Assembly: GCA_020846135.1 (NCBI GenBank)
Contig: JADLEK010000009.1
Coordinates: forward strand, 1-64,000
Length of the DNA: 64,000 nt
Direction of reading: 5' to 3'
DNA from: Gammaproteobacteria bacterium
Lineage (GTDB): Bacteria > Pseudomonadota > Gammaproteobacteria > Competibacterales > Competibacteraceae
The translations under genes were made by a program, and so were the position numbers. The notes under the pieces are model-generated. The model made no database searches and had not been told where the DNA came from. It saw only the letters and a program-made list of their open reading frames with translations. Shown here piece after piece: positions 35,205-46,707 of this stretch (its first letter is position 1; every line of letters begins with the position of its first letter).

Positions 35205-36236
35205 TCACTGCCAGGTCCGGTGATACGCGCCCAGCGTGGTCTGCTGGCCTTCGGAGACCTTGCCTAGTTCCCGCAACCATTCCGGTTTCGGCGTGTAGGC
35301 GCTGGGGTTGCGCCGGCAAGCGTCAATCGCCGCCCGCCAGACTTCGGTGACCTGGGTGACATAGGCCGGACTGCGCTGGCGGCCTTCAATCTTGATCGCG
35401 GCAATCCCCATGTGATGCAACTCGGGCAGCAGTTCCAGGGTATTGAGGCTGGTGGGTTCTTCGATGGCGTAATAAGTCTGGTCGGCGACAGTGAACCGGC
35501 CCTTGCACAGGGTGGGGTAGCCAGCCGGCTCACCGGGCGCGTAGCGGTCGATCAGCAGCCCGCCCAGCCGGGTCTCCAGTCCGTTCGCGGTTTCCTCCCA
35601 GCGCACCGCCTTGGCCGGCGAACAGACGCCGCACATGTTCGGAGATTCGCCGGTGACGTAGGACGACAGCAGACAGCGTCCTTCGACCATGATGCACAGT
35701 CCACCGAAGCCGAACACTTCGATGGGGACTGGACTGTGTTCGAGGGCGTGGCGAACCTGGGGCAGCGATAGCACTCGCGGCAACACAACCCGGCGGATGC
35801 CGAATTGCTCGTGATAGAAGCGGATCGCCTCGTAATTGGTGGCGGAGCCTTGCACCGATAGATGCAGCGGGAGGTCAGGGTGCTGGCGGCGGGCGTAATC
35901 CAGAACGCTGATATCGGCGGCGATCACCGCGTCCACGCCCAGATCAGCGGCTTGATCCACCGCCCGTTGCCAACGTTCCCAGCCGGACGGTTGGGGAAAG
36001 GTGTTGAGCGCGACGAAGACCCGACGGTGCCTGGCGTGGGCATATTGGATGCCTTGCGCCGCAGTCTTGGCGTCGAAGTTCAGTCCGGGAAAGTGGCGGG
36101 CGTTGGTGTCGTCGCGGAAGCCGATGTAGACCGCGTCAGCGCCGTGATCGACTGCGGTTTTCAGCGAGGGTAGGTTGCCGGCGGGACAGACCAGTTCCAG
36201 CGGCTTGGCGGGCATAGATGGAATGGAAGTAGCCAT
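35205..36236 (-). CDS. ubiU: O2-independent ubiquinone hydroxylation protein UbiU
   Basis: UbiU is the peptidase U32-family partner of UbiV in anaerobic ubiquinone synthesis. The N-terminus LELVCPAGNLPSLKTAVDHG is typical. The cluster cysteines are visible as GGLCIMVEGRCLLSSY (Cys181, Cys188), NMCGVC (Cys202/205) and TLCKGRF (Cys244). The 343 residues are slightly longer than the ~331 of E. coli because of seven to ten extra N-terminal residues. An ATG at 36215 is an alternative start, although AAAGG precedes 36236. Confidence 0.92.
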   Translation of the reverse strand: MATSIPSMPAKPLELVCPAGNLPSLKTAVDHGADAVYIGFRDDTNARHFPGLNFDAKTAAQGIQYAHARHRRVFVALNTFPQPSGWERWQRAVDQAADLGVDAVIAADISVLDYARRQHPDLPLHLSVQGSATNYEAIRFYHEQFGIRRVVLPRVLSLPQVRHALEHSPVPIEVFGFGGLCIMVEGRCLLSSYVTGESPNMCGVCSPAKAVRWEETANGLETRLGGLLIDRYAPGEPAGYPTLCKGRFTVADQTYYAIEEPTSLNTLELLPELHHMGIAAIKIEGRQRSPAYVTQVTEVWRAAIDACRRNPSAYTPKPEWLRELGKVSEGQQTTLGAYHRTWQ

Positions 36237-36740
36237 GAAGACTGACCTTTGTTGAGGGGAATTGGACTGGTTTAGAGGTCGCGCTGGCGTTTTTAATTCA
36301 GATCAACGGGATGCTCATGGTCAGTTTATAGCAGGCGAAAGAGGCGGGTGTGGGAGCAAAATTGGTTTTTTATAATCAACTAGTTGTGCGGAAGATTGTC
36401 CGACAGGCTCTGGTAAGCAGGTGTGGTGTTGCGCCAGATGAGCAGGAGATCTGCTGGAATCTGCTGGAATCTTCATGCAGTTGAGGACGCTGTCGTGCAA
36501 CAGTGGTTTGAAGGGCTTGCCTTGCTGCCTGAGGTTATTGAAGAATTCCAAGTTTAGGATGAACCACTCTCGCCAGTGGAATGAGCTTTAGGCGAATTTA
36601 TCCCCGTACTTTCGCTCATTTTTTGTAAGCCATTGAATTTTAAAGAGCATAGTTTTTGCTTTAGCATAAAATATGCTTAACGCATCAAATTGAATATAAA
36701 AGACTTTTTTGATTACGCTTCAACAACGCTCCTTGGTTCT
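36237..36740. other. Gene-free stretch between ubiU and lpxA
   Basis: Across 504 bases I find no supported gene. A 76-codon minus frame (36321-36551) lacks a recognisable domain and a ribosome site. The left part has a tandem ATCTGCTGGA duplication (near 36449-36468). From about 36590 to 36715 the DNA is AT-rich, which could mark a degraded insertion or a promoter-rich spacer. lpxB, which follows lpxA in many relatives, is not here. Confidence 0.5.
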
Positions 36741-37514
36741 TCAGCGGACGATGCCATTGCGGGATGATGCCGCCAGAAAATCGGCCAGAATATGCAGGCA
36801 CGGCCAATCCTTGGTCATTTCCCGTACTTTCTCCACCGCCTCTTCCAAGCGCAGATTGGCCCGGTAGATCGCCTTATAGGCGCGACGGATCGCCTGAATT
36901 TCCTCATCAGTAAAGCCGCGCCGCCGCAGCCCTTCAGCGTTAATGCCATAAGGTTCAGCGCGGTAGCCGGCCACCGTGACATAGGGCGGCACGTCGCGAT
37001 TCACGCCACAGGCGAACCCGCAAAAGCTGTGTGCACCCAGTCGGGTGAACTGGTAGATCAGGGCAAAGCCGCCCAGCACCACGTCATCTTCAATATGAAC
37101 ATGCCCGGCCAGCGACGCGCCATTAGCGAAGATGGTGCGGTCGCCGACCACGCAATCGTGGGCGATATGGACATAGGCCATGATCCAGTTGTCGTCGCCG
37201 ATCCGGGTCAGGCCGGCATCCTGGGCGGTGCCACGATTGATGGTCACAAACTCGCGGATGGTGTTGCGGTCGCCGATTTCCAACCAGGTTGGTTCGCCGC
37301 CGTATTTCTTGTCCTGCGGGATCTCGCCCAATGAGGAAAACTGGTAGATCCGGTTCTCGCAGCCAATCCGGGTCGGCCCTTGCAGCACCACATGCGGGCC
37401 AATCCAGGTTCCCGCACCGATCTCGACTTCCGGCCCGATGATCGAGAACGGCCCGACCGTGACATCCGGGGCCAGTCGGGCAGAAGGGTCGACTACGGCG
37501 CGGGGATCGATCAC
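36741..37514 (-). CDS. lpxA: UDP-N-acetylglucosamine acyltransferase LpxA
   Basis: LpxA performs the first step of lipid A synthesis, moving a hydroxyacyl chain from ACP to UDP-GlcNAc. The 257-residue protein is a left-handed beta-helix of hexapeptide repeats (IDPRAVV, VGPFSII, IGPHVVL). It carries the catalytic His region [11 protein letters not shown] and [16 protein letters not shown] 37514 overlaps the fabZ stop as GTGA and begins at the conserved IDP; a longer frame to 37538 is unlikely. Confidence 0.96.
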   Translation of the reverse strand: MIDPRAVVDPSARLAPDVTVGPFSIIGPEVEIGAGTWIGPHVVLQGPTRIGCENRIYQFSSLGEIPQDKKYGGEPTWLEIGDRNTIREFVTINRGTAQDAGLTRIGDDNWIMAYVHIAHDCVVGDRTIFANGASLAGHVHIEDDVVLGGFALIYQFTRLGAHSFCGFACGVNRDVPPYVTVAGYRAEPYGINAEGLRRRGFTDEEIQAIRRAYKAIYRANLRLEEAVEKVREMTKDWPCLHILADFLAASSRNGIVR

Positions 37515-37951
37515 GGATCGATGCCCCGTCTGGCGCACATCAATTCAGCAGTGGCGACCTGTTGCCCATCGACCTTGGCCTCACAGACAAACTTGCCCAC
37601 GCCACGCCGGATGCGATCCAGCCGCACCTCCAGAATAAGCTGATCGCCCGGTTCGACCGGCCGTTTGAAGCGGGCGTTATCGACGCCGACCAGGTAATAC
37701 ATGGAGCGATGATCAGGCCGTTCGCCTTCGCTCTTGAATGCGAGAATCCCAGTCGCCTGAGCCAGCGCCTCCACAATCAGCACGCCAGGCATGATTGGCC
37801 GCTGCGGAAAATGCCCCAGAAAGAACGGCTCATTGAAACTGACGTTCTTCAGTCCGGTCAGCGACTGCCCCGGCTCCAAGGCCAGCACCCGATCAATCAG
37901 CAGAAATGGGTAACGATGCGGCAGGTATTCAAGAATTTCCTTAATGTCCAT
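37511..37951 (-). CDS. fabZ: 3-hydroxyacyl-[ACP] dehydratase FabZ
   Basis: FabZ is a hotdog-fold dehydratase of type II fatty-acid synthesis. The 146-residue protein has [20 protein letters not shown] (catalytic His), [30 protein letters not shown] with the catalytic Glu, and a normal end. The ATG at 37951 has only a distant AAGGA, so expression may depend on the transcript from lpxD, 47 bases upstream. Confidence 0.96.
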   Translation of the reverse strand: MDIKEILEYLPHRYPFLLIDRVLALEPGQSLTGLKNVSFNEPFFLGHFPQRPIMPGVLIVEALAQATGILAFKSEGERPDHRSMYYLVGVDNARFKRPVEPGDQLILEVRLDRIRRGVGKFVCEAKVDGQQVATAELMCARRGIDP

Positions 37952-37998
37952 CGGCACGTTGGCTTCAATCCTTGTGGTCTTTAATGAACGATTAGCGA

Positions 37999-39030
37999 TT
38001 ACGGAGCAGTATTTCGATGGACGATTTTTTCCAGGGCAGTCAAACGCCGGAACAATTCGTCCAACCGGCGCAGACGAGCGCTGATTTTGTTCCAGACCCG
38101 GTTCGGTTCCACCGTTAATCCTGAAGAATAAGCGCCCGGTTGGGTGATCGAGTGGGCAACCAGCGACATACCGGTGATGTGTACCCGGTCGGCGATGTCC
38201 AGATGCCCGGAGATCCCGACCCCACCACCCAGCATGCAATGCCGACCAATCCGGGCGCTGCCGGCAATGCCGACACAGCCGGCCAGGGCGCTATGCGCGC
38301 CAATCCGCACGTTGTGAGCGACCTGAATCTGGTTGTCCAGCTTGACCCCGTCTTCGATCACGGTATCCTCTAGCGCCCCCCGATCAATGCTGGTATTCGC
38401 ACCAATCTCGACATCGTCGCCAATCCGGACGCTGCCAAGCTGGGGAATCTTGACCCAGCGGCCATCGTGATCGAGCGCCAAACCGAAGCCATCGCTGCCG
38501 ATCACGGCGCCCGGATGAACCAGTACCCGCTGCCCAATTTGCGCTCGATGGCAAATCGTGACCTGGGCGACCAGCCGGGTTCCCGCACCCAGCCGGGCCT
38601 GTTCGCCGATTACGCAGTTCGGCCCAATGATGACCCCTGATTCGATGAATGCACCGGCCTCGACCGTAGACTGCGGACCAATCCAGGCATCGGCGGCGAC
38701 TTGCGCGGCAGGGCTGACCCAAGCTGTGGGATGAATCCCGCACCGCACCTCAACCACCGGCTCAAACAAGCCAGCAGCCTGGGCATAGGCGACCTGCGGA
38801 TTGGCGGCTACCAGCGCCGGGGCCGGACAATCAACGGCATCCACCGGTGCCAGGATCACCGCCGCCGCACGAGTCGTCGCCAGAAACGGACGATAACGGG
38901 GATGGGTCAGAAAGCTGAGTTGCCCGGATTCGGCGCTCGGCAAGGGCGCTACCCCGGTGATGACCGTCGCGGGATCGCACCCTTGCAGGCGTGCGTCAGC
39001 CACGACGGCGATCTCGCCCAGCGTCGTCAT
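37999..39030 (-). CDS. lpxD: UDP-3-O-acylglucosamine N-acyltransferase LpxD
   Basis: LpxD carries out the third step of lipid A synthesis. The 343-residue protein has the N-terminal UDP-binding domain ([27 protein letters not shown]) and a hexapeptide beta-helix. The catalytic His lies in [14 protein letters not shown]-terminal helix follows ([22 protein letters not shown]). It is preceded by skp with seven bases between. Confidence 0.96.
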   Translation of the reverse strand: MTTLGEIAVVADARLQGCDPATVITGVAPLPSAESGQLSFLTHPRYRPFLATTRAAAVILAPVDAVDCPAPALVAANPQVAYAQAAGLFEPVVEVRCGIHPTAWVSPAAQVAADAWIGPQSTVEAGAFIESGVIIGPNCVIGEQARLGAGTRLVAQVTICHRAQIGQRVLVHPGAVIGSDGFGLALDHDGRWVKIPQLGSVRIGDDVEIGANTSIDRGALEDTVIEDGVKLDNQIQVAHNVRIGAHSALAGCVGIAGSARIGRHCMLGGGVGISGHLDIADRVHITGMSLVAHSITQPGAYSSGLTVEPNRVWNKISARLRRLDELFRRLTALEKIVHRNTAP

Positions 39031-39037
39031 GGCGATT

Positions 39038-39556
39038 TTACTTGGAAGTCAATCGCTTGAGCACCTTGTCGGTGACATCTACTTGCGGGCTGGCGTACAG
39101 CGTCGCGCTGTCGTTAACTACCAGATCAAAGCCCTCTTCCTTGGCAACGCTGTTGATCACATCCAGCACCTGCTTCTGGAACTTGCCTAGCTCCTCATTG
39201 CGGCGCAGGTTGAAATCTTCACGGAATTCGTCGCCACTGCGTTTCAGTTCCCGGGCCTGGTTGCGAAAATCGTTTTCCATATTGCGTCGCTGACTTTCAC
39301 TCATCACCGCACCATCCTTGGCCAGTTTTTCCTCAGTCTTACGCAGCGACTTCTGCGCCTCATCCAGACCCTTTTTGCGCGGCGCGAACTCCTGCTCCAA
39401 TCGCTTGCTGGCGGATTCGGCCTGTGGGGCGCTGTTTAGAATCTTGGCGATACTGACAAAGCCGATTTTTACATCAGCCGCTTGCGTTTGAGTCTGAGCC
39501 AACGCCAGCGGCAATGCCAGAGCGCCCGCCATTAACAGCTTGTGCATGAGTTTCAC
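39038..39556 (-). CDS. skp: Periplasmic chaperone Skp/OmpH
   Basis: Skp is a trimeric holdase for outer-membrane proteins. The GTG start at 39556 is chosen because GGAGGT lies six bases before it. The signal peptide (MKLMHKLLMAGALALPLALAQ) is cut near TQAADVKIGFV. A long charged helical hairpin (about 55-135) and the closing FDLVVNDSATLYASPQVDVT strand follow. The product has 172 residues, slightly longer than E. coli Skp (161). It is encoded directly after bamA, as usual. Confidence 0.93.
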   Translation of the reverse strand: MKLMHKLLMAGALALPLALAQTQTQAADVKIGFVSIAKILNSAPQAESASKRLEQEFAPRKKGLDEAQKSLRKTEEKLAKDGAVMSESQRRNMENDFRNQARELKRSGDEFREDFNLRRNEELGKFQKQVLDVINSVAKEEGFDLVVNDSATLYASPQVDVTDKVLKRLTSK

Positions 39557-39634
39557 TCGATTACCTCCAATCACAAAGGACATTGCAAGAAATTATCCAA
39601 TCATGACTACCGGATGCTGAAATCCGTTTTGCCA

Positions 39635-41944
39635 TTAATTGAACGGGACGCCAAAAGAAAACTGGAAAGGTTCCGTGTCATCGCCAGACTGCTCATTAAG
39701 CGGCGCAGCAATGCTTAATACAATCGGTCCCAGCGGCGAAATCCATAACCCGGAAATACCCACTGAATAGCGCAGCTCATTCGCGTCAAAATCACTCGCG
39801 GTAGCAAACACGTTGCCAATATCAAAGAACGCCGCGACTCGCACATTCTCGGATTTTTCCATAAAGGGGACCGGGAGAATAAGCTGAGTGCTGGCGACGG
39901 TTTTGAATGCACCGCCGCTCGGTTCATCGTCGCTGTAACGCGGTCCCAGGGTGTTAGATTTATAGCCTCGCACCGAGCGCAAACCGCCGGCGTAAAAATT
40001 TTCAAAGAAGGGCAGACCGTTGGTATTGCCGTAGCCATCGCCATAGCCTACATCGGCGCCGACTGACCAGGTCATCCAACGGGCCAGCGGGAGATAGCCG
40101 ATGCCGCGATAGCCTAATTTATAGAATTGCGCATCGCTGCCCGGAATCGCCATTTCGGCAATAATCTGATTCAGACTGCCGCTGGTGGGAAACAGCGTCC
40201 GATCACGACTGTCTCTTGCCCAACTGGCGTCCAGCTTGAATTCATTATAGGTATCGCCGTTCTCCGCGACATACTCCAGAATCTCAATCGGTGTATCGCT
40301 ATTCGTGCCGATCCAGAGATTTTCATAGCCTGGGCTGAGTCGCAGCGTATCAAATTCATTCAGCGGGAACCCATAACTGACCTGAACGCCATAGCTGTTC
40401 AGGTAATAATCAGCAGCGTTGACTTCGGCGCTGTCAATCTCGCGGTAATAAACCTTAAAACCCCGACTGATGCCGTCCGGGGTGTAATAAGGATTGTTGT
40501 AGGTCAGGCTGTAATTCTGGCCGGACGTGCTGTTATTCAATACCAGGCCCAGTTGATTGCCGGTACCGAGAAAGTTATTCTGGGTGACGCTGGCATTCAG
40601 CATAACGCCGGAGTCCTGACCATAGCCGACGCCGAACATCAGGCTGCCGGACGGGCGCTCAACTACGGTGTAATTAACGTCAACCTGATCATTGGTTCCC
40701 GGCACTGCGGGCGTTTCCATGTTGACGCTTTCCAGATATTCCAAGCGTTGCAGGCGAGTCTTGGAGCGATTCAAATCCTTGGTTGAAAACCACGCGCCTT
40801 CCGACTGGCGCATTTCCCGGCGCAGCACCTGATCCTCAGTCTTGGCATTGCCCTGAAAATTAATGCGCCGCACATAAACCCGCTTGCCTGGATCAACCAC
40901 AAACGTCAGCGAAACCTTTTTCGTCTCATCATCAACCTGCGGCACCGTATTCACATTGGCGGACGCATAACCTTCTTGGCCGAGCAATTCTCCAATCTGT
41001 TTGGTGATTTCGGTCATTTTAGCCCGTGAAAAAACCTCACCAGGTTCAATCGTGATCAGCGGCTTTATTTCCTGTTCAGTAATGCTGCCAAATTCGCCTG
41101 CCAACTGAACATCCTGAATCGTATATTGCTCGCCTTCGGCGATATTAACCGTGATGTAGACGTCTTTTTTGTCCGGGGTGATGGACACTTGAGTCGATTC
41201 GACATTGAATTTCAAGTAGCCCTGATCCAGATAAAACGACCGCAAAACTTCGATGTCAGCGGCCAGTTTCTGCTTGGAATACTGATCATCCTTGCTGAAA
41301 AAAGACAGCCAGCCCGGCGTAGAAGATTGCAACAGGCTCAGCAATTCCTTATCGGTAAAGGCTTTATTACCGACAATGTTAATCTGGCTGATGCTGGCGA
41401 CTGCGCCTTCGGAAATATCCAGGGTAATCGCTACCCGGTTACGCTCCAGCGGCTGTACCTGAGTTTTGATCTGCGCGGCATAGCGGCCCCGGCTGTAGTA
41501 TTGCCGTAGTAATTCCTGTTCCACCTTGTCCAGCAAGGAACGGTCGAAAACCCGGCCTTCCACCAGTCCGACATCCTTCAGCGCCTTTTTCAGATCATCG
41601 GTGCTAATGTCCTTGTTGCCTTCAATCCGGACTTCGGCGATCGCTGGCCGTTCGGTCACAATCACTACGAGTACGTTGCCGCGCCGATCCAGATTAACAT
41701 CGGTGAAGAAGCCGGTCTTGAACAGAGCGCGGATGATTTCCGGGTAGTCTTTTTCGGAAATGGTCGCGCCGGTTTGTACGGGCAAGTAATTAAACAGGGT
41801 GCCGGCGGAAATGCGTTGCAGGCCCTCAACCTGAATATCCTGCACCACGAAGGATCCGGTTCCAGCCACTGGCGCGGCTAACGATCCGGTGGTCGCAATA
41901 GCCAGAACCAGCGAAAGAATCAGGCGGCGATAAAGTTTGATCAT
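39635..41944 (-). CDS. bamA: Outer membrane protein assembly factor BamA
   Basis: BamA inserts beta-barrel proteins into the outer membrane. The signal peptide (1-23) is followed by five POTRA domains (~27-430) and a 16-strand barrel. The loop-6 motif reads VRGYKSN (VRGF/Y type), and [12 protein letters not shown] and [11 protein letters not shown] lie near the end. The final residues are [10 protein letters not shown], so the last residue is Asn, with Phe before it. Most BamA proteins end on an aromatic. The product has 769 residues. Confidence 0.96.
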   Translation of the reverse strand: MIKLYRRLILSLVLAIATTGSLAAPVAGTGSFVVQDIQVEGLQRISAGTLFNYLPVQTGATISEKDYPEIIRALFKTGFFTDVNLDRRGNVLVVIVTERPAIAEVRIEGNKDISTDDLKKALKDVGLVEGRVFDRSLLDKVEQELLRQYYSRGRYAAQIKTQVQPLERNRVAITLDISEGAVASISQINIVGNKAFTDKELLSLLQSSTPGWLSFFSKDDQYSKQKLAADIEVLRSFYLDQGYLKFNVESTQVSITPDKKDVYITVNIAEGEQYTIQDVQLAGEFGSITEQEIKPLITIEPGEVFSRAKMTEITKQIGELLGQEGYASANVNTVPQVDDETKKVSLTFVVDPGKRVYVRRINFQGNAKTEDQVLRREMRQSEGAWFSTKDLNRSKTRLQRLEYLESVNMETPAVPGTNDQVDVNYTVVERPSGSLMFGVGYGQDSGVMLNASVTQNNFLGTGNQLGLVLNNSTSGQNYSLTYNNPYYTPDGISRGFKVYYREIDSAEVNAADYYLNSYGVQVSYGFPLNEFDTLRLSPGYENLWIGTNSDTPIEILEYVAENGDTYNEFKLDASWARDSRDRTLFPTSGSLNQIIAEMAIPGSDAQFYKLGYRGIGYLPLARWMTWSVGADVGYGDGYGNTNGLPFFENFYAGGLRSVRGYKSNTLGPRYSDDEPSGGAFKTVASTQLILPVPFMEKSENVRVAAFFDIGNVFATASDFDANELRYSVGISGLWISPLGPIVLSIAAPLNEQSGDDTEPFQFSFGVPFN

Positions 41945-41976
41945 CAGACAAGTACCTTAGCCAAAATGGGCAGCTT

Positions 41977-43353
41977 TTATTCGAGCAGCCGACTGAAATC
42001 GTTGAACAGCGCCAAGCCCATTAACAGCAGTAAAACAACCATACCCACTCGCTGCCCCAGGTTTTGCACCGTTTCCGATAGCGGACTGCCCTTGATCAAC
42101 TCGATCAGGTAGAACAGCAAATGTCCGCCGTCCAGCACCGGCACCGGCAGCAGGTTCAACACGCCTAAACTGAGGCTGACCAGCGCCAGCATGGACAGAA
42201 ACGCGATAAATCCGGCGCTGGCGGCCTGTCCGGCGAACTGGGCGATAGTGATCGGACCACTGAGATTATCCAGCGACGCTTTGCCGACCAGCATCCGGCC
42301 CAACATCCGCAGCGTCAGCAACGACATATCCCAGGTTTTGCCGACCGCCGCCCCGACCGCCTCCAGTGGCCCATACCGTACCACGACCTGCAAGTCGCGG
42401 ACGAGATCATTGGGGATGTCGGCTCTCGCTTTAATGAAACCAATGCGCTGGCCCTGCGCGATTTCCCGGCTGTCGGGAGTAATTTCCAGGGTCTGTTCTG
42501 CGCCACCGCGCTCAATTCGTGCGGTGAACGGCTGGTCGGGATGCCGTTCGACAACGCTTCGCCATTGTTGCCAGTCCGTGACCGCTTCGCCATCCACCCG
42601 GATAATCCGATCTCCAGCCTGCAAGCCAGCGCGCTCTGCGGCTCCGCCGGGTTCGACGGATCCGATCACTGCGGGCAATACCGGCTGCAAGGGCGTCAGG
42701 CCGGCGCGATCAAACACCAGGCCATCTTTGGCCAAGTCCAGCGCGTCCCGCCCATCCAGGGTGCGAATCCGCGCCCGGTCTTCGGCATCCTGCACATTGA
42801 CCCGGATGATCTCGCCGGCCATGCCGCGATCCACCAGCTCCAGCATGACCGCGCTCAGGGTTGGGGTCGGCTGGCCATCAATGGCGATCACCAGGTCGCC
42901 TTTCTGAAAACCGCCCGCCGCCGCTAGTGAGCCGGGTTTCGGCGCGTCAAGCAGGGGTTTTGCGCCGGGAATGCCAACCATGAACATGACGCTGTAAGCG
43001 AGAATGGCGAACAGCAGGTTACACAGGGGGCCGGCCAGCACAATCGCGATCCGGGCACTCACCGGCTGGCGGTTGAACGCCTGGGGCAGATCGGCAGGCG
43101 GAATTTCGACCTCGCTCTCATTTTCGTCCAGCATCTTCACATAACCGCCCAGCGGCAAGGCGGCGATGATGTATTCCACGCCATCCTTGCCCAGCCGCCG
43201 CCAGATCGGCTTGCCAAAACCAATCGAAAATTTCAGCACCTTGACGCCCAGGCGTCGGGCGACCCAGAAGTGGCCGAACTCATGGACGGTAATCAATACG
43301 CCCAAGGTCACGATCAAAGCGAATAACGAAATCAGACTGTTGCTCATCATCAT
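41977..43353 (-). CDS. rseP: Site-2 protease RseP
   Basis: RseP is an inner-membrane zinc metalloprotease that cuts anti-sigma factors such as RseA and clears signal peptides. It has the zinc motif HEFGH (residues 24-28), two PDZ domains (~115-295; [20 protein letters not shown] and [20 protein letters not shown]) and the second active-site motif [11 protein letters not shown] (~401-411). Several ATGs are stacked at 43353, 43350 and 43347. The first overlaps the dxr stop as ATGA. The product has 458 residues. Confidence 0.95.
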   Translation of the reverse strand: MMMSNSLISLFALIVTLGVLITVHEFGHFWVARRLGVKVLKFSIGFGKPIWRRLGKDGVEYIIAALPLGGYVKMLDENESEVEIPPADLPQAFNRQPVSARIAIVLAGPLCNLLFAILAYSVMFMVGIPGAKPLLDAPKPGSLAAAGGFQKGDLVIAIDGQPTPTLSAVMLELVDRGMAGEIIRVNVQDAEDRARIRTLDGRDALDLAKDGLVFDRAGLTPLQPVLPAVIGSVEPGGAAERAGLQAGDRIIRVDGEAVTDWQQWRSVVERHPDQPFTARIERGGAEQTLEITPDSREIAQGQRIGFIKARADIPNDLVRDLQVVVRYGPLEAVGAAVGKTWDMSLLTLRMLGRMLVGKASLDNLSGPITIAQFAGQAASAGFIAFLSMLALVSLSLGVLNLLPVPVLDGGHLLFYLIELIKGSPLSETVQNLGQRVGMVVLLLLMGLALFNDFSRLLE

Positions 43354-44549
43354 TGCTCCGGCGTTCGGGTGGCGATCCACTCGTTGGCCGCCATTCGGGC
43401 AGCGGCATCAGCAGCGAGGATCGTGGTCAGGGTCTCGACCACACTCACGGCCACCCGTTCCAACGCCCATTCGACCACGGCAGGAATCGCGGTAAAGCGA
43501 ACCCGCCGCTCCAGAAAGGCCTGCACCGCGATTTCATTCGCCGCATTGAGAATCGCCGGCGCGGTTCCACCGGTTTCCAACGCGGCGAACGCCAGCTGCA
43601 AGCCAGGAAACCGGCCAAAGTCCGGGGCTTGAAACTCCAGTTTCGACAATTGGGTAAAATCCAGAAAGGTCGCGCCGGAGGCCAATCGTTGCGGCCAAGC
43701 CAAAGCATGAGCGATTGGGGTGCGCATATCGGGATGACCCAACTGCGCCAGCACCGAGCCGTCCATATATTCGACCATCGAGTGAATCACGCTTTGCGGA
43801 TGCACCACCACTTCAATCTGTTCCGGCGGCGCAGCAAACAGCCAATGCGCTTCAATAATTTCCAGTCCCTTGTTCATCAGGGTAGCGGAATCGACTGAAA
43901 TTTTCCGGCCCATTTTCCAATTAGGATGGGCGCAGGCCTGATCAGGCGTCACCTCCGCTAATTGTTCCAGCGGGGTCGTGCGGAAGGGGCCACCGGAACC
44001 GGTCAACAGAATTCGCCGCACCCCCGCCGCTTCAAGTCCGGCGTTAGCAAATCCCGGCGGCAGACATTGGAAAATGGCGTTGTGTTCGCTGTCAATCGGC
44101 AGCAGTTCCGCGCCATGTTCCCGCACCGCCGCCATGAACAGCGGTCCGGCCATCACCAGCGCTTCCTTGTTCGCCAGCAACACCCGCTTGCCGGCCCGCG
44201 CCGCCGCCAGGGTGGGCAGCAATCCCGCCGCGCCAACAATCGCCGCCATGACATGGCGAACTTCGGGCAGAGCGGCAACCCGCTCCAGACCCGCTGCGCC
44301 AGCCAACACCTCGACCGGTTGACTCGCTGCCCGTAACCGGGTTTGCAACTGCTCCGCCGCGACCGGATCGGCCATGACTGCAAACTGCGGCTGATACAGC
44401 CGGCATTGCTCAAGCAGCGCCTCGCTGTTGTGGTTGGCGGTCAAGGCGACCACTCGGAACCGGTCAGGATGGCGGGCCAGCACATCCAGGGTGTTGACAC
44501 CGATGGAGCCGGTGGAGCCGAGAATGGTAACGCCCAGCGGTTCGTTCAT
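43350..44549 (-). CDS. dxr: 1-deoxy-D-xylulose 5-phosphate reductoisomerase
   Basis: Dxr (IspC) makes methylerythritol phosphate in the isoprenoid pathway, using NADPH. The NADPH loop [18 protein letters not shown] opens the 399-residue protein. Also visible are [32 protein letters not shown], and the metal/substrate region [15 protein letters not shown]. The start ATG 44549 overlaps the cdsA stop as ATGA. A longer frame to 44666 is ignored. It supplies the precursor for UppS, encoded in the same operon. Confidence 0.96.
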   Translation of the reverse strand: MNEPLGVTILGSTGSIGVNTLDVLARHPDRFRVVALTANHNSEALLEQCRLYQPQFAVMADPVAAEQLQTRLRAASQPVEVLAGAAGLERVAALPEVRHVMAAIVGAAGLLPTLAAARAGKRVLLANKEALVMAGPLFMAAVREHGAELLPIDSEHNAIFQCLPPGFANAGLEAAGVRRILLTGSGGPFRTTPLEQLAEVTPDQACAHPNWKMGRKISVDSATLMNKGLEIIEAHWLFAAPPEQIEVVVHPQSVIHSMVEYMDGSVLAQLGHPDMRTPIAHALAWPQRLASGATFLDFTQLSKLEFQAPDFGRFPGLQLAFAALETGGTAPAILNAANEIAVQAFLERRVRFTAIPAVVEWALERVAVSVVETLTTILAADAAARMAANEWIATRTPEQ

Positions 44550-45355
44550 GCGGGCAATCCGTAAAGTCCGAACAGAAAAATGGGGGCGGCGGCAGTCAGG
44601 CTGTCGATCCGGTCCAGTATCCCGCCATGTCCCGGCAACAGTGAACCGCTGTCCTTGATCCCGCATTGCCGTTTCAACATGCTCTCGAACAGGTCACCCG
44701 CAATGGAAAAGCCTATCGTCATCATGCAGATCGCGATCAACCCCGGCCAGTGGGCGCCAAATCCCAGCACCACCGCTCCTATCGAGGCTAAAATCAGGGT
44801 CATTGCCCCGGCTCCGGCGACGCCTTCCCAGGTTTTGCCCGGACTGATGGCGGGCGCCAGTTTGCGCCGTCCCCAACGCCGTCCAGCAAAGTAAGCGCCG
44901 ACATCCGCGCCCCAAATCAGCAGCAGCAAAAACAGCACATGACCGGGAGTGTACTGGTCGCGCAGAGCCATCATCGCCACCCACGGCGGAATCAACGCCG
45001 CCAGCCCAGCTAGCCCGATCAACCAGGGCGAATCGTGATGTTCCGGGTCAGCGGCAAACCGCCACAGCCAGAGTCCCGCGCCGCACCAGGCAAACGTCGC
45101 CAGAACCAGCACACTGCCGACGAACCACGGCTGATCGAGCAACGGCCAGCCGCCCAGAATCAGCGCCAGCACCAGCCCGGCATAGAGCAACCGGTCGCGG
45201 ACTGCGTGCAATCCAACCAGTGGCCCCCATTCCCACGCGCCCAGCAGCATGACCGCCGCCACCACCGCGCCAAATCCAGTCTGTGGCAATTTCAGCACCA
45301 CCCAGAGCGACAACAGCGCCAGGATACAGGCCGTGATCACGCGCTGTTTAAGCAT
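44546..45355 (-). CDS. cdsA: Phosphatidate cytidylyltransferase CdsA
   Basis: CdsA makes CDP-diacylglycerol, the gateway to phospholipids. The 269-residue membrane protein has about eight helices. Its signature is [14 protein letters not shown] with [15 protein letters not shown] near the C-terminus, plus [14 protein letters not shown] 45355 overlaps the uppS 3' end by eight bases. The longer frame to 45532 lies inside uppS and is rejected. Confidence 0.95.
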   Translation of the reverse strand: MLKQRVITACILALLSLWVVLKLPQTGFGAVVAAVMLLGAWEWGPLVGLHAVRDRLLYAGLVLALILGGWPLLDQPWFVGSVLVLATFAWCGAGLWLWRFAADPEHHDSPWLIGLAGLAALIPPWVAMMALRDQYTPGHVLFLLLLIWGADVGAYFAGRRWGRRKLAPAISPGKTWEGVAGAGAMTLILASIGAVVLGFGAHWPGLIAICMMTIGFSIAGDLFESMLKRQCGIKDSGSLLPGHGGILDRIDSLTAAAPIFLFGLYGLPA

Positions 45356-46106
45356 GGGCGGCTCCCGCCACCTGTTCGCCGGTCTGGCCGAACCGGCGTT
45401 GCCGGCTGGCGAACGCGGCGCAGGCTTCAGCCAGATCAGCGGCATCGTAATCCGGCCATAGCCGCTCGGTGAAATACAGTTCGGTATAGGCCAGTTGCCA
45501 GAGCAGAAAATTGCTGATGCGCTGCTCGCCACCGGTGCGGATGAACAGATCCGGCTCGGGCAAATCGGCCAGGCAGAGATAGCGCTGAAAGCTTTCCAGG
45601 GTGAGATCAGCCGGTTGCAGCCGGCCCGCTGCTACATCCGCCGCCGCCCGTTGCGCCGCCTGGACCACGTCCCAGCGCCCGCCGTAATTGGCGGCGATCA
45701 CCAGAGCCAGGCCGGTATTCCCGACAGTGCGCTGCTCGGCCTTGACGATGTAATTCTGCAAGGCGGTCGAAAAGGCGCGCTGATCGCCGATAAACCGCAA
45801 CCGGACATTGGCCTTGTCCAGCCGGTCAATTTCGCTGCGCAAGGTCGCTGCAAACAGCTTCATCAACACGTCCACTTCCCATTGCGGTCGCCGCCAGTTT
45901 TCGCTGCTGAACGCAAACAGGGTCAGCGCCTCAATCCCGCGTTCACTGCACGCCTGCACCACCCGCCGCACCGCCTTTGCGCCTTGCCGATGTCCCGCCG
46001 TGCGCGGCAGCGCCCGCTGTTGCGCCCAGCGGCCATTGCCATCCATGACAATGGCGATATGGCGGGGTAAAGCGGACGTTGAATCGGTTGATTCCGGATA
46101 GGCCAC
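45348..46106 (-). CDS. uppS: Undecaprenyl diphosphate synthase
   Basis: UppS builds the C55 carrier lipid used by the wall and by glycan enzymes such as the WbpL-type protein in this window. The cis-prenyltransferase motif IAIVMDGNGRWA holds the catalytic Asp22. AGHRQGAKAVR, FAFSSENWRRP, ANYGGRWDV and DLFIRTGGEQRISNFLLWQ follow. The 252 residues are normal. Confidence 0.96.
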   Translation of the reverse strand: MAYPESTDSTSALPRHIAIVMDGNGRWAQQRALPRTAGHRQGAKAVRRVVQACSERGIEALTLFAFSSENWRRPQWEVDVLMKLFAATLRSEIDRLDKANVRLRFIGDQRAFSTALQNYIVKAEQRTVGNTGLALVIAANYGGRWDVVQAAQRAAADVAAGRLQPADLTLESFQRYLCLADLPEPDLFIRTGGEQRISNFLLWQLAYTELYFTERLWPDYDAADLAEACAAFASRQRRFGQTGEQVAGAAHA

Positions 46107-46144
46107 GGCGGCTTCCCTGGCGGGCGGAGGCTGGAGAGACGGCG

Positions 46145-46702
46145 TCAGATTTCCATTAACTCAGCTTCCTTGGCCGCCAGCGCCTTGTCCACCTCCTGAA
46201 TATGCCGGTCGGTGAGCTTCTGCACCTCGTCCTGCGCCTGGCGCTCGGCATCCTCGGCGATCTTCTTGTCCTTGAGCAGGGCCTTGATCTGGGCGTTGGC
46301 GTCGCGGCGGATATTGCGGATCGCCACTTTGGCGCCCTCGCCTTCATGGCGGACGATCTTGACCATATCGCGGCGGCGCTCTTCAGTCAGCGGCGGCAAG
46401 GGCACCCGGATCGTTGTACCCGCTGAGGCGGGATTCAGGCCCAGATCGGATTTCAGGATGGCCTTTTCAATCGGCCCGACCATGTTTTTTTCCCACGGCG
46501 TCACCAGCAGGGTACGGGCGTCGGCTACCCCGACCGAAGCGACCTGACTAAGCGGCGTCTCGTTGCCGTAATAGCTGACCATCACATGATCCAGCAGGCT
46601 GGGATTCGCGCGCCCGGTCCGCAGCTTCACCAGTTCCTGCTTGAGGCTATCCAGACTTTTCACCATCCGGGCGATGGCTTCTTGCTTGATGTCGTCGATC
46701 AT
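46145..46702 (-). CDS. frr: Ribosome recycling factor
   Basis: Frr splits post-termination ribosomes together with EF-G. The 185-residue protein has [20 protein letters not shown], then [29 protein letters not shown], and the long C-terminal helix with [16 protein letters not shown] 46702 is the start; a frame to 46816 would overlap pyrH. It lies five bases after pyrH. Confidence 0.96.
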   Translation of the reverse strand: MIDDIKQEAIARMVKSLDSLKQELVKLRTGRANPSLLDHVMVSYYGNETPLSQVASVGVADARTLLVTPWEKNMVGPIEKAILKSDLGLNPASAGTTIRVPLPPLTEERRRDMVKIVRHEGEGAKVAIRNIRRDANAQIKALLKDKKIAEDAERQAQDEVQKLTDRHIQEVDKALAAKEAELMEI

Positions 46703-46707
46703 GGCGG

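Noticed and set aside
36321..36551. 76-codon minus-strand frame between ubiU and lpxA
   Set aside because: It has no domain, no ribosome site and biased composition, so it is not annotated as a gene.
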